From: Flavobacterium limicola
GTDB lineage: Bacteria > Bacteroidota > Bacteroidia > Flavobacteriales > Flavobacteriaceae
Assembly (NCBI RefSeq): GCF_003634755.1
Contig: NZ_RBXA01000001.1
Location: 1,178,001-1,242,000 of the forward strand
DNA: 64,000 nt
Direction of reading: 5' to 3'
In this document: positions 9,885 through 17,653 of the stretch, one piece after another
Numbering within the stretch: position 1 is the first letter of the stretch
Layout: every line of letters begins with the position of its first letter
The notes under the pieces: generated by a model
What the model saw: only the letters and a program-made list of their open reading frames with translations
Databases searched by the model: none
What the model was told of the DNA's origin: nothing
Program-made: the position numbers and the translations under genes

Positions 9885-10367
9885 TTGACTTTTACTGCTA
9901 TAGATTTTGAAACTGCAATTGGATATCATCCTTGTTCGGTAGGTATCGTAACCGTAGAAAATGGAATAATTGTTGACGAGTTTGTTACCTTGATTAAACC
10001 GCCAAACAATTCATACTCGCCCTTTACGATTCAAGTGCATGGAATTTATCCTCGCGATACGGTCAATGCTAAATCATTTGCTCAAGTGTATCCTGAAATC
10101 CAAAAAAGACTCCAAAACAGAGTAGTAGTGGCGCACAATGAAAGTTTTGACAGGAATGTTTTGGCGAAATCAATGGCACTTTATAATTTGGATTACGCTG
10201 ATTTGAATATCGCTTCTCGTTGGGAATGTACCGTGAAAATTTATAGAGCCAAAGGATTGCGACCAACCAAATTGAGCGACTGCTGTCGGGAAATGAACAT
10301 TGCCTTAAATCACCACGAAGCTTTATCGGATGCTCGAGCTTGCGCCAAATTGTATCTGATGAAATAA
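9885..10367 (+). CDS. DEDDh-type 3'-5' exonuclease, DnaQ/epsilon-like
   Basis: A 160-residue exonuclease-domain protein that removes nucleotides from 3' ends, like the proofreading subunit of DNA polymerase III. The whole protein is the exonuclease domain. Exo I is D7 and E9 in FTAIDFETA, Exo II is D89 in HNESFDRNVL and Exo III is H144 and D149 in HHEALSDARA. The H-x4-D spacing makes it DEDDh type. The start is TTG at 9885: an in-frame TGA lies three codons upstream and no ATG or GTG precedes the catalytic motif. The exact substrate (DNA repair intermediates, small RNAs) is unknown. Confidence 0.85.
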   Translation: MTFTAIDFETAIGYHPCSVGIVTVENGIIVDEFVTLIKPPNNSYSPFTIQVHGIYPRDTVNAKSFAQVYPEIQKRLQNRVVVAHNESFDRNVLAKSMALYNLDYADLNIASRWECTVKIYRAKGLRPTKLSDCCREMNIALNHHEALSDARACAKLYLMK

Positions 10368-10485
10368 AAACACTTATATTTTTCAATTACCATATTCTTT
10401 TTCTAGAAAAATTTCTGAATTTTTATTTTAGATAATTTACTGTTTCTTTTTTTACTACATTAGTCTTCAATCTAATATGTTCAAT

Positions 10486-11766
10486 ATGAAAGAAGATTTC
10501 CTTCATTATCTGTGGAAATTCAAGAAATTTGATACCTTGAATTTGAAAACCTTCAATGGAGAGGAAATTACAATCATTAATGTTGGACAATATTTAGAAC
10601 TTGCCGGACCTGATTTTTTTAATGCCCAAATAACTATAGGTAATCAAAAATGGGCTGGGAATGTAGAGATTCATCTTAAATCAACGGACTGGTATGTGCA
10701 TCATCATGAGCAAGATTCTGGATATGAAAATGTTATTTTACATGTGGTTTGGGAGCATGATACTGAGGTTTTTAGAAGTAATAATACCGAAATACCAGTC
10801 TTAGAACTCAAAAAATACGTGGAGAAAAGCACCGTGGAGAACTACCAATCCTTAATGGCTCCAAAATCTTGGATTTTCTGTGAAAAGCAAATCAAACATG
10901 TTGATGAATTTGTATTCAAAAATTGGCAGGAGCGCTTGTTTTTTGAACGGTTGGAAAGAAAATCAAACCCGATATTTGATTTATTGGAACAAACGAACCA
11001 AGATTGGGAAGCGGTGTTATTTTGTCTTTTGACCAAAAATTTCGGATTAAACACCAATGGTGAAATCTTTTTGAAAATCGCACAAAACATTCCTTTTTCT
11101 ATTGTTAGAAAAGAAAGTTTCGAGGTTGAGAATCTGGAAGCTTTGATTTTTGGAACTGCTGGATTATTGGATTTTGACAAGGAAGATAATTATTTTAAAG
11201 ATTTAAAATTCAGGTATTTCTATTTATTACATAAATATCAATTGGAAAAAATTTGCATTGAACCCGTTCAGTTTTTCAAGCATCGTCCAGACAATTTTCC
11301 AACTATTCGGCTTTCTCAATTAGCTAATTTATACCACAGTCAGCAGAATTTATTTTCGAAAATCAGCACCTTGAATTCTTTAAAAAGCACCTATGACCTG
11401 TTTCAAGTTTCCACTTCTGAGTATTGGTTGAATCATTATCAATTTGATAAAGAAAGTCCGAAGAAAAAGAAATCGCTTTCTAGATCATTTGTAGATTTGA
11501 TTCTTATAAATACTATAATTCCGCTACAGTTTGCTTTCGCAAAAAGTCAAGGAAAAGAGTTATCGGAGGATTTAATTCGGTTGTTAAATGAAGTTTCGCC
11601 AGAAAAAAATGCAGTTATTGATAAGTTTTATTCTTTTGGAATCGTTTCTAAAAGTGCTTTTGATTCGCAATCGTTGCTTCAACTCAAGAATGAATATTGT
11701 AACAAAAGTAAATGTTTGGAGTGCAGCTTAGGAATAGAATTACTCAAAAAACAATTAGTGGTTTAA
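10486..11766 (+). CDS. DUF2851 family protein
   Basis: Conserved Bacteroidota protein of unknown function, 426 residues from this start. The N-terminus MKEDFLHYLWKFKKFDTLNL and the block VGQYLELAGPDFFNAQITIG followed by WAGNVEIHLKSTDWYVHHH are the family hallmark. The histidine-rich stretch with nearby acidic residues (EQDSGYENVILHVVWEHD) hints at a metal site or nuclease-like fold, but this is inference. The C-terminal part has four cysteines in CNKSKCLECSLG, a possible zinc or cluster site. An ATG three codons upstream (10477) is also possible; I chose 10486 because the family begins at MKEDFLH. It is followed directly by a promoter for the PspC-like gene. Confidence 0.85.
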   Translation: MKEDFLHYLWKFKKFDTLNLKTFNGEEITIINVGQYLELAGPDFFNAQITIGNQKWAGNVEIHLKSTDWYVHHHEQDSGYENVILHVVWEHDTEVFRSNNTEIPVLELKKYVEKSTVENYQSLMAPKSWIFCEKQIKHVDEFVFKNWQERLFFERLERKSNPIFDLLEQTNQDWEAVLFCLLTKNFGLNTNGEIFLKIAQNIPFSIVRKESFEVENLEALIFGTAGLLDFDKEDNYFKDLKFRYFYLLHKYQLEKICIEPVQFFKHRPDNFPTIRLSQLANLYHSQQNLFSKISTLNSLKSTYDLFQVSTSEYWLNHYQFDKESPKKKKSLSRSFVDLILINTIIPLQFAFAKSQGKELSEDLIRLLNEVSPEKNAVIDKFYSFGIVSKSAFDSQSLLQLKNEYCNKSKCLECSLGIELLKKQLVV

Positions 11767-11799
11767 CTAAGATGTCAATTGGATAATTTTGTAATTTTG
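11762..11799 (+). promoter_or_regulatory. Promoter of the PspC-like gene, duplicated -7 box
   Basis: TAATTTTG occurs twice, at 11784-11791 and 11792-11799, each a perfect TAnnTTTG. A near -33 box TTTA (11762-11765) lies 18 nt before the first copy. Either copy could direct transcription 20-30 nt before the ATG. Confidence 0.5.
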
Positions 11800-11821
11800 C
11801 TTATCATTCAAAATTCATAAA

Positions 11822-12049
11822 ATGTCAGCAATTATCAAGCTCAAGTTTTTTTTTGAGAAACACGGTTTTCATGTTTCCTCGCGTTTGGCGGATACTTTGG
11901 GAATGCGTGCCAGTAGTGTCCGACTTTTTTTTATTTATTTATCGTTTGTTACGGCTGGATTGTGGTTTGCCGTTTATTTAACGCTTGCATTCTGGATTCG
12001 ATTAAAGGATTTGATAAGGGCCAAACGCACCTCTGTTTTTGATTTGTAA
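11822..12049 (+). CDS. PspC-domain-like small membrane protein
   Basis: A 75-residue protein resembling the PspC domain seen in phage-shock and stress-response membrane proteins. The order is an amphipathic N-terminus (KFFFEKHGFHVSSRLADTLG), the segment MRASSVRLFFIYLSFVT, and one membrane helix (TAGLWFAVYLTLAFWIRL) ending in basic residues. It is much shorter than canonical PspC proteins with C-terminal toastrack domains. It has its own promoter and a strong terminator. The precise function is unknown. Confidence 0.72.
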   Translation: MSAIIKLKFFFEKHGFHVSSRLADTLGMRASSVRLFFIYLSFVTAGLWFAVYLTLAFWIRLKDLIRAKRTSVFDL

Positions 12050-12063
12050 ATGGTTTTAAATAG

Positions 12064-12108
12064 AAAAAGGGCTTATAAAGTAGTTGAATACTTTATAAGC
12101 CCTTTTTT
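12064..12108. terminator. Bidirectional terminator between the PspC-like and APC permease genes
   Basis: AAAAGGGCTTATAAAGTA pairs with TACTTTATAAGCCCTTTT over 18 bp around a 6-nt loop, with A on one side and T on the other. It serves the two convergent genes. Confidence 0.92.
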
Positions 12109-12123
12109 AATTATGATAAAAAT

Positions 12124-13575
12124 CTATTTATCCGGATTGTTCAATTTACTATTTTTCTTTCCATAGATAAAATAGATAGCAACTCCTAATGCCATCCATA
12201 TAACAAGTCTTGCCCAGCTTTCATTTGGTAATGAATACATTAAAGCCAAACAAATTAATATTCCTGCGATTGGAACATAAGGGACGAATGGTGTTTTGAA
12301 AGATCTTGGAGCATCAGGCATTTTTTTACGCATAACCAAAACACCGATACATACTAATACGAAGGCTAATAAAGTTCCGATACTTACCATGTGTCCTAAA
12401 TCACTTACTGGTACAAAACCAGCAAAAAGACTTACAAATACCATGAAGAAAAGATTTGTTTTCCATGGAGTTCTGAATTTTGAGTGAATGTCACTAAAGA
12501 ATGATGGCAATAAACCATCTTTACTCATCGTGTAGAAAACACGACTTTGTCCCATTAACATCACCAACATTACAGAAGTATAACCAGCTAAAATAGCCAC
12601 GATTAAACCAGTTTGTAAAAAAGTATATCCAGTTCTGGCAAATGCTGTTGCTGCTGGTTTAGCATCTCCTGCAAATTCACTGTAAGGTACAAGTCCAGTC
12701 ATTACGTGTGCAAACAATACGTATAATATAGTACAGATTACTAATGATCCTAAAATACCAATTGGCATTCCTTTTTGTGGGTTTTTTGCTTCTTGTGCAG
12801 CTGTTGAAACAGCGTCAAAACCAATGAAAGCAAAGAAAACGGTTCCAGCTCCGGCAGCAATTCCTGACCATCCAAATTCTCCAAATACACCAGTGTTTTC
12901 AGGAATATATGGGGTATAATTTGCAGTGTCAATAAAGCTCCATCCTAAAACGATGAACATAATAACTACGATTACTTTAACTACAACTAAGAAGTTATTG
13001 ATAGATGCAGATTCTTTTGTTCCTCTTATTAATAATAGAGACAACATCGAAACGATAAAAATAGCAGGAAGGTTAATCATACCGCCTTCTATAATGGTTC
13101 CATCGCTTAGTTTTAAGGTTTCCCAGGGTGAACATATTAAATCGTGGGGGAGGTGTATTCCGTATTTGTTTAATAATTCTAGTAAATAACGGGACCAACT
13201 CACTCCAACTGTTGCGGCTCCCAATGCATATTCAAGGACTAAATCCCATCCTATAATCCAAGCCATAAATTCTCCCATTGTAGCATAGGAGTAAGTATAA
13301 GCACTACCAGCAACTGGTATCATAGATGCGAATTCAGCATAGCAAAGTCCTGCAAATGCACATCCTACAGCGGCTAAAATGAATGAAAGTGTAACTGCCG
13401 GGCCAGCATGTTCTGCAGCAGCAATACCTGTTAACGAGAATAATCCTGCTCCAATAATTGCTCCAACTCCAAGTGCTACTAATGAACGTGAAGACAAAGT
13501 TCTTTTTAATCCTTTTTCAGATTCTGATGCTTCATTCAGCAATACCGAAAGCGGTTTAGTTTTCCAAATTGACAT
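12124..13575 (-). CDS. APC-family amino acid permease
   Basis: Inner-membrane amino acid transporter of the amino acid-polyamine-organocation family, 483 residues with about 12 membrane helices. The first helix has the substrate motif GVGAIIGAGLFSLTG. AGLCYAEFASMIPVAGSAYTY and FFAFIGFDAVSTAAQEAKNP are characteristic of the cationic amino acid transporter/YfnA branch. The N-terminal tail (about 28 residues) and the short basic C-terminus are cytoplasmic by the positive-inside rule. Substrate specificity cannot be read from sequence. The gene is monocistronic, with a TACATTTG promoter box upstream on the minus strand. Confidence 0.92.
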   Translation of the reverse strand: MSIWKTKPLSVLLNEASESEKGLKRTLSSRSLVALGVGAIIGAGLFSLTGIAAAEHAGPAVTLSFILAAVGCAFAGLCYAEFASMIPVAGSAYTYSYATMGEFMAWIIGWDLVLEYALGAATVGVSWSRYLLELLNKYGIHLPHDLICSPWETLKLSDGTIIEGGMINLPAIFIVSMLSLLLIRGTKESASINNFLVVVKVIVVIMFIVLGWSFIDTANYTPYIPENTGVFGEFGWSGIAAGAGTVFFAFIGFDAVSTAAQEAKNPQKGMPIGILGSLVICTILYVLFAHVMTGLVPYSEFAGDAKPAATAFARTGYTFLQTGLIVAILAGYTSVMLVMLMGQSRVFYTMSKDGLLPSFFSDIHSKFRTPWKTNLFFMVFVSLFAGFVPVSDLGHMVSIGTLLAFVLVCIGVLVMRKKMPDAPRSFKTPFVPYVPIAGILICLALMYSLPNESWARLVIWMALGVAIYFIYGKKNSKLNNPDK

Positions 13576-13606
13576 GGGTTATATGGTTTTGTTTGTTATT
13601 AAGCTC

Positions 13607-13614
13607 CAAATGTA
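13607..13614 (-). promoter_or_regulatory. -7 promoter element of the APC permease gene
   Basis: CAAATGTA on plus reads TACATTTG on minus, an exact TAnnTTTG, 31 bp before the start codon. A TTG trinucleotide lies 23 nt further upstream. Confidence 0.5.
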
Positions 13615-13830
13615 TTGTTTTTTATAAAAAATAAAAACAATAATTGAATTTTAAGTTGTAAAAAATTATGCATTGCCTTTTTTTATATTGATTTCGTATA
13701 TATTTGTTGAAAAGGGCTTATTGAAAATATTGATTTTCACTTGAAATATTTTTATTTACAAAGTTATTTATCTTAATTTTATTTCTAATTTTAGACTCAT
13801 TATTTCAACGTTCAAAACCATCAGTACAAC

Positions 13831-14727
13831 ATGAGTTTCAAAACGATTCAAACTTATTTTAAGTTCTCTAAGGAACAACGCACAGGTATTTTCTTTTTGT
13901 TTCTAATTATCGTCGTTTTGCAACTGGTTTATTTTTTCGTTGATTTTAGCTCTGTTAGTAAAGAATATCCTGAAAAACAAAAATGGCTTTCTTTGCAGTC
14001 TGAAATGGATTCTCTTAAAATGGATGTTAAAAATAGCAAGCCGAAAATATATCTTTTCAATCCGAATTTTATATCGGATTATAAAGGATATAAACTAGGA
14101 ATGTCCGTTCAGGAAATTGATCGTTTGCTGGCTTTTAGAAAAGAGAACAAATATGTGAATTCAGCTAAGGAATTTCAAAATGTGACTAAAGTGTCAGATT
14201 CTTTATTAAATGTAATAGCTCCTTATTTTAAATTTCCGGATTGGGTAAATAATAAAAAACAGAATACTAAATTTAAAGAATATACATCGTATCAAAATCA
14301 GGCTTTCGCCAAAAAAGAAAAAATTATTTTTATTGATATAAATGATGCAACCAAAGAGGATTTAGTGAAAATTTATGGTATTGGCGATGCTATTTCTAGT
14401 CGTATTTTAAAACAAAAAGAACTTATGGGAGGATTTGTTTCGATGGAGCAAATGAAGGAGGTATGGGGATTATCTCCCGAAGTAATCGAAAATTTGAATA
14501 CCCATTTCAAAGTTTTGGTTTTACCTCGATTTAAAAAAATAGAAATCAATAACGCTTCATTGAAGGAACTTTCGCAGTTTCATTATTTTAGATATTCGCT
14601 GGCTAAGGAAATAGTAACGTACCGGAGTATGAATGGAAATATTAAGAATATTGAGGATTTAACAAAAATTAAGGGATTTCCTGTTGATAAAGCAAATTTA
14701 ATTGGCTTATATTTGGACTTTAATTAG
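13831..14727 (+). CDS. Helix-hairpin-helix (ComEA-like) membrane-anchored protein
   Basis: A 298-residue protein with one N-terminal membrane helix (GIFFLFLIIVVLQLVYFFVDF, residues about 20-40), so the rest is probably periplasmic. Three helix-hairpin-helix repeats can be seen: about 90-130 (MSVQEIDRLLAFRKENKYVN), 168-218 (IDINDATKEDLVKIYGIGDA) and 238-290 (IEINNASLKELSQFHYFRYS). HhH repeats bind DNA backbones without sequence preference. ComEA uses them for DNA uptake, but many Bacteroidota carry this longer form without other competence genes nearby. None are seen here, so a DNA-uptake role is only a possibility. Confidence 0.8.
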   Translation: MSFKTIQTYFKFSKEQRTGIFFLFLIIVVLQLVYFFVDFSSVSKEYPEKQKWLSLQSEMDSLKMDVKNSKPKIYLFNPNFISDYKGYKLGMSVQEIDRLLAFRKENKYVNSAKEFQNVTKVSDSLLNVIAPYFKFPDWVNNKKQNTKFKEYTSYQNQAFAKKEKIIFIDINDATKEDLVKIYGIGDAISSRILKQKELMGGFVSMEQMKEVWGLSPEVIENLNTHFKVLVLPRFKKIEINNASLKELSQFHYFRYSLAKEIVTYRSMNGNIKNIEDLTKIKGFPVDKANLIGLYLDFN

Positions 14728-14895
14728 AAGTGTCAAATTTTTGGCTATTGTCAGTAATATTCTAATGTATTTTAAAATAGATGCATAGCTTTTTCATTCA
14801 CTAATTATTTTAACCGTTAAAAAAGATAAATCTGAAACATGACTGCATCATTATGTTTCAATTAATACTATTTGTTAAAAAAAAATATATAATAT

Positions 14896-16065
14896 ATGAA
14901 TTCAATTTATTTCACTGAAGAACACCAAGCATTTAGAGAAAGTTTAAAAGATTTTTTGCGAAAAGAAGTTGTTCCGCATATTGAAAAATGGGAAAAAACA
15001 GGTACGATAGAGCGTTTTATTTGGGAAAAATTTGGCGAGATGGGGTACTTTGGTATTGCGTATCCAGAGGCTTATGGTGGTCTAAATCTCGATTTATTTT
15101 ACACTGTTATTTTTCTCGAAGAATTACAAAAAATTAAGTCATCAGGTTTTGCTGCTGCAATGTGGGCTCATGGATATTTAGCAATGACCCATTTGAATGC
15201 AGAGGGTGACGAAAGAATAAAACAAGACTACTTAGTGCCAAGTATTGCTGGAAAGAAAATAGGTGCTTTATGTATTTCAGAGCCTTTTGGAGGTAGTGAT
15301 GTTGCGGGAATGCGCACTAACGCCGTGAAAAAAGGAGACAAATATATTATCAATGGTTCTAAAACATTTATTACAAACGGTGTTTATGCAGACTATTATA
15401 TTGTTGCGGCTAAAACTAATCCTGAACTCGGTAACAAAGGGATAAGTATCTTTTTGATGGATACTGGTTTAAAAGGTATATCTGCTGTAAAGCTAGATAA
15501 ATTAGGTTGGAGAGCATCAGATACTGCTGAAATCGCCTTTGATAATGTAGAAATCCCTGTTGAAAACTTAATGGGCGAAGAGGGGAAAGGATTTCCTTAT
15601 ATCATGCAGCATTTTGCTTTGGAGCGTTTAATTATGGCGATAAACGCACATGCTAGAGCTGAATATGCGATAGATTATACCATAGATTACATGTCACATA
15701 GAGAAGCGTTCGGAAAAAAAATCAGCAAGTTTCAAGCATTGAGACATACACTTGTTGAGCATGCTACAGAGGTAGAACATTGTAAGGTGTTTAACTATGC
15801 CGCTGTCGCTCGTTTAGATAAAGGAGAATACGTTGTTAAGGAGGCAACCATGGCTAAGCTGAAATCCACAAAAGTTGCAGATGATACTATTTACAGCTGT
15901 TTACAAATGTTAGGTGGTTATGGTTATATGGAGGAGTATCCATTAGCACGTTTGTTTAGAGATAGTCGTTTAGGACCAATAGGCGGTGGAACTTCAGAAA
16001 TTCTTAAAGAGATTTTAGGAAAAATGATTATCGATAATCAAAATTATGAGCCAGCTGTAAAATAA
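14896..16065 (+). CDS. Acyl-CoA dehydrogenase family protein
   Basis: FAD-dependent oxidation of an acyl-CoA to the enoyl-CoA. The protein has 389 residues with the usual N-terminal helical, middle beta (ALCISEPFGGSDVAGMRT, KTFITNG) and C-terminal helical domains (AFGKKISKFQALRHTL, MLGGYGYMEEYPLARLFRD). The family signature near the end is GPIGGGTSEILKEI. The position of the MCAD catalytic glutamate (YEGT) is glycine here (G364). E243 in FALERLIMA sits where isovaleryl-CoA and long-chain dehydrogenases carry their base. A branched or long-chain substrate is therefore more likely than a medium-chain one. No beta-oxidation partners are adjacent, so the substrate is unresolved. Confidence 0.88.
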   Translation: MNSIYFTEEHQAFRESLKDFLRKEVVPHIEKWEKTGTIERFIWEKFGEMGYFGIAYPEAYGGLNLDLFYTVIFLEELQKIKSSGFAAAMWAHGYLAMTHLNAEGDERIKQDYLVPSIAGKKIGALCISEPFGGSDVAGMRTNAVKKGDKYIINGSKTFITNGVYADYYIVAAKTNPELGNKGISIFLMDTGLKGISAVKLDKLGWRASDTAEIAFDNVEIPVENLMGEEGKGFPYIMQHFALERLIMAINAHARAEYAIDYTIDYMSHREAFGKKISKFQALRHTLVEHATEVEHCKVFNYAAVARLDKGEYVVKEATMAKLKSTKVADDTIYSCLQMLGGYGYMEEYPLARLFRDSRLGPIGGGTSEILKEILGKMIIDNQNYEPAVK

Positions 16066-16207
16066 TAGCTTACCGATAATTAATTTAGATAAAGAACTGC
16101 GAGTAATGAAGAATTTCTAAATTATTTCTTTTCGGAGAGGAATTACTGAAATTAAAAAAATAGTGATTTACACAAATTTGTTGGAAGCGCAAGCCTTTTA
16201 AAACAAT

Positions 16208-16246
16208 AAAAAAAGCGACAATCAGTTACGATTGTCGCTTTTTTCA
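16208..16246. terminator. Bidirectional terminator overlapping the end of the EEP gene
   Basis: AAAAAAGCGACAATC pairs with GATTGTCGCTTTTTT around the 6-nt AGTTAC. The plus-strand half of the loop is the stop codon and last codons of the minus-strand gene, so its C-terminus (KSDNRN) is written by the terminator stem. It can also stop plus-strand transcripts from the acyl-CoA dehydrogenase gene. Confidence 0.88.
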
Positions 16247-17289
16247 TTTATGCCTTCTGTGATTATTTCTTGAACAATCTCGTGTTCTCCCTCTTCTAAA
16301 TTTTCTGTTAAATGTTCTTGTTCTGATGTCTTCTTGTTGATGAAAAATTTTGCATATATCGGAAAATGATCAGATCCGAAATGTTCTAAACTTTTTAATT
16401 CATCAATAAATACATCTGACGTGTGAAACATCAAGTCAATAGGAAATCTTAAAAACCAGTATTTGGTATGAAAACTTGAAATAAATCCTCTGCCAATTCT
16501 TCCGTCTATTGTCTCGCTAGTTTTTCTAAATAAGATGGAGGATTTTGCCCAAGCCACATTGTTGAAATCCCCAACTATAACACAAGTATCAGCGTTTTTT
16601 TTTATTTTTTTTGCGATACTCAAAAGCTCTCCATCACGCTCTTTGGAATTTTCTTCCTCAGTAGGACTTGGAGGTGGTGGATGGACGGCAAAGAAAGTGA
16701 ATTCAAAATTGTCAGCAGTCCTTATTTTTGCCTCAATACTGGGCAGATCATCCGCTACAAAATAATGAACACTTTGATTTGTTATTTTTAATTTAGAATA
16801 TAAGTGCATGCCATACGTATTGTCTAAGGCTACTTTGACGTTGTATTTGTATTTGTGATCCAAAACTGAGAGTGCCTTTTCCCAATTTTTATCAGATTCC
16901 ATGGTTAAAAAAATATCCGGATTGTATTTATTAATCAAAGCTATAAATTGTTCATATTGTTTGTTTTCTTGAAATACGTTTGCCGAAAGGACTGTAATTA
17001 TTTCTGAAGAAATGTCACAAGGTTCTTTTTGTACTGACTTGTGAAATGAAGTGTACTTGTAAAGGGTTGCAAAATGGCCTATAATGCTTATTAAAGTTAA
17101 TAACTGAAGAATACGTATCCTAACATCAGATTCATCTATTAAGATAAAGCTAAAGATTAAAGCTGTCATCTGTAAAATAAGTATTTGAATTTTCCCAAAC
17201 TCAAAAAACCTGTAGAACCAGTGTGTCAGTGGCATGTAGGGTAAAATACTTGCAAAAAGGAGTAGAATAGAAATTACGATAAACCACAT
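16222..17289 (-). CDS. Membrane-anchored endonuclease/exonuclease/phosphatase (EEP) family protein
   Basis: A 355-residue protein. Residues 1-85 form two or three membrane helices (MWFIVISILLLFASILPYMP, ILILQMTALIFSFILI, LLTLISIIGHFATLY). The rest is an EEP (DNase I-like, metal-dependent phosphoesterase) domain with its motifs in order: NVFQENKQYEQF, DIFLTMESD, FFAVHPPP, VIVGDFNNVAW and the C-terminal LEHFGSDHFPIYAKF. The glutamate of MESD, the asparagine of GDFN and the histidine of SDH are the expected catalytic residues. The acidic tail is unconserved. The likely location is the outer face of the inner membrane. The substrate is not predictable: EEP members cut DNA, sphingomyelin, inositol phosphates or peptidoglycan precursors. 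Confidence 0.85.
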   Translation of the reverse strand: MWFIVISILLLFASILPYMPLTHWFYRFFEFGKIQILILQMTALIFSFILIDESDVRIRILQLLTLISIIGHFATLYKYTSFHKSVQKEPCDISSEIITVLSANVFQENKQYEQFIALINKYNPDIFLTMESDKNWEKALSVLDHKYKYNVKVALDNTYGMHLYSKLKITNQSVHYFVADDLPSIEAKIRTADNFEFTFFAVHPPPPSPTEEENSKERDGELLSIAKKIKKNADTCVIVGDFNNVAWAKSSILFRKTSETIDGRIGRGFISSFHTKYWFLRFPIDLMFHTSDVFIDELKSLEHFGSDHFPIYAKFFINKKTSEQEHLTENLEEGEHEIVQEIITEGINEKSDNRN

Positions 17290-17332
17290 AAACTAGATTT
17301 TATTGGTAAAAATAAATAAAATTATGCAAATA

Positions 17333-17363
17333 CTTGTTAGTTCACTTTATTATCCTACTTTTG
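17333..17363 (+). promoter_or_regulatory. Promoter of rpsU
   Basis: CTTG at 17333-17336, a 19-nt spacer and an exact TACTTTTG at 17356-17363. The transcript would begin near 17370, immediately in front of the Shine-Dalgarno element. Confidence 0.65.
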
Positions 17364-17371
17364 CAGTCTAA

Positions 17372-17383
17372 AGAAAGGGGGTG
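17372..17383 (+). promoter_or_regulatory. Exceptionally long Shine-Dalgarno sequence of rpsU
   Basis: AGAAAGGGGGTG can pair with the whole 3' end of 16S rRNA (CACCUCCUUUCU), with one G-U pair, 8 nt before the ATG. Other genes in this window lack such a site, as is normal in Bacteroidota. In Flavobacterium johnsoniae the anti-Shine-Dalgarno is held by proteins bS21, bS18 and bS6 and a strong site on rpsU mediates feedback control, so this is very probably the same autoregulatory site. Confidence 0.88.
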
Positions 17384-17391
17384 TCTATATT

Positions 17392-17586
17392 ATGTTAATT
17401 ATACCAATTAAAGACGGAGAAAATATCGATAGAGCGTTAAAACGTTACAAAAGAAAATTTGATAAAACAGGAACTGTTCGTCAACTAAGAGCACGTACTG
17501 CTTTTATTAAGCCTTCAGTAACAAATAGAATCAAAATTCAAAAAGCGGCTTATATCCAAAATATGAGAGATAACTTAGAGAGTTAG
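17392..17586 (+). CDS. rpsU: 30S ribosomal protein bS21
   Basis: Small-subunit ribosomal protein of 64 residues, binding near the 3' end of 16S rRNA. The sequence MLIIPIKDGENIDRALKRYK and the basic RKFDKTGTVRQLRARTAF are diagnostic. The C-terminus is the shortened Bacteroidota type, without the long basic tail of enterobacterial S21. It has its own promoter and a strong Shine-Dalgarno element, and is followed by an intrinsic terminator whose T-run touches the start codon of the Xer gene. bS21 controls access to the anti-Shine-Dalgarno in this phylum, so translation of rpsU is probably autogenously regulated. Confidence 0.97.
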   Translation: MLIIPIKDGENIDRALKRYKRKFDKTGTVRQLRARTAFIKPSVTNRIKIQKAAYIQNMRDNLES

Positions 17587-17606
17587 TCAATTCCATTAAA
17601 TAAAAT

Positions 17607-17653
17607 ACCGTTAGTCATCAAAATTTTATAACTTTGATGCTAACGGTTTTTTT
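17607..17653 (+). terminator. Terminator of rpsU abutting the xer start codon
   Basis: CCGTTAG-t-CATCAAA pairs with TTTGATG-CTAACGG (one bulged T), and the T-run ends at 17653, one base before the ATG of the next gene. The ribosome landing zone of that gene therefore lies inside the terminator's 3' arm, and no separate promoter can fit between them. Confidence 0.85.
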
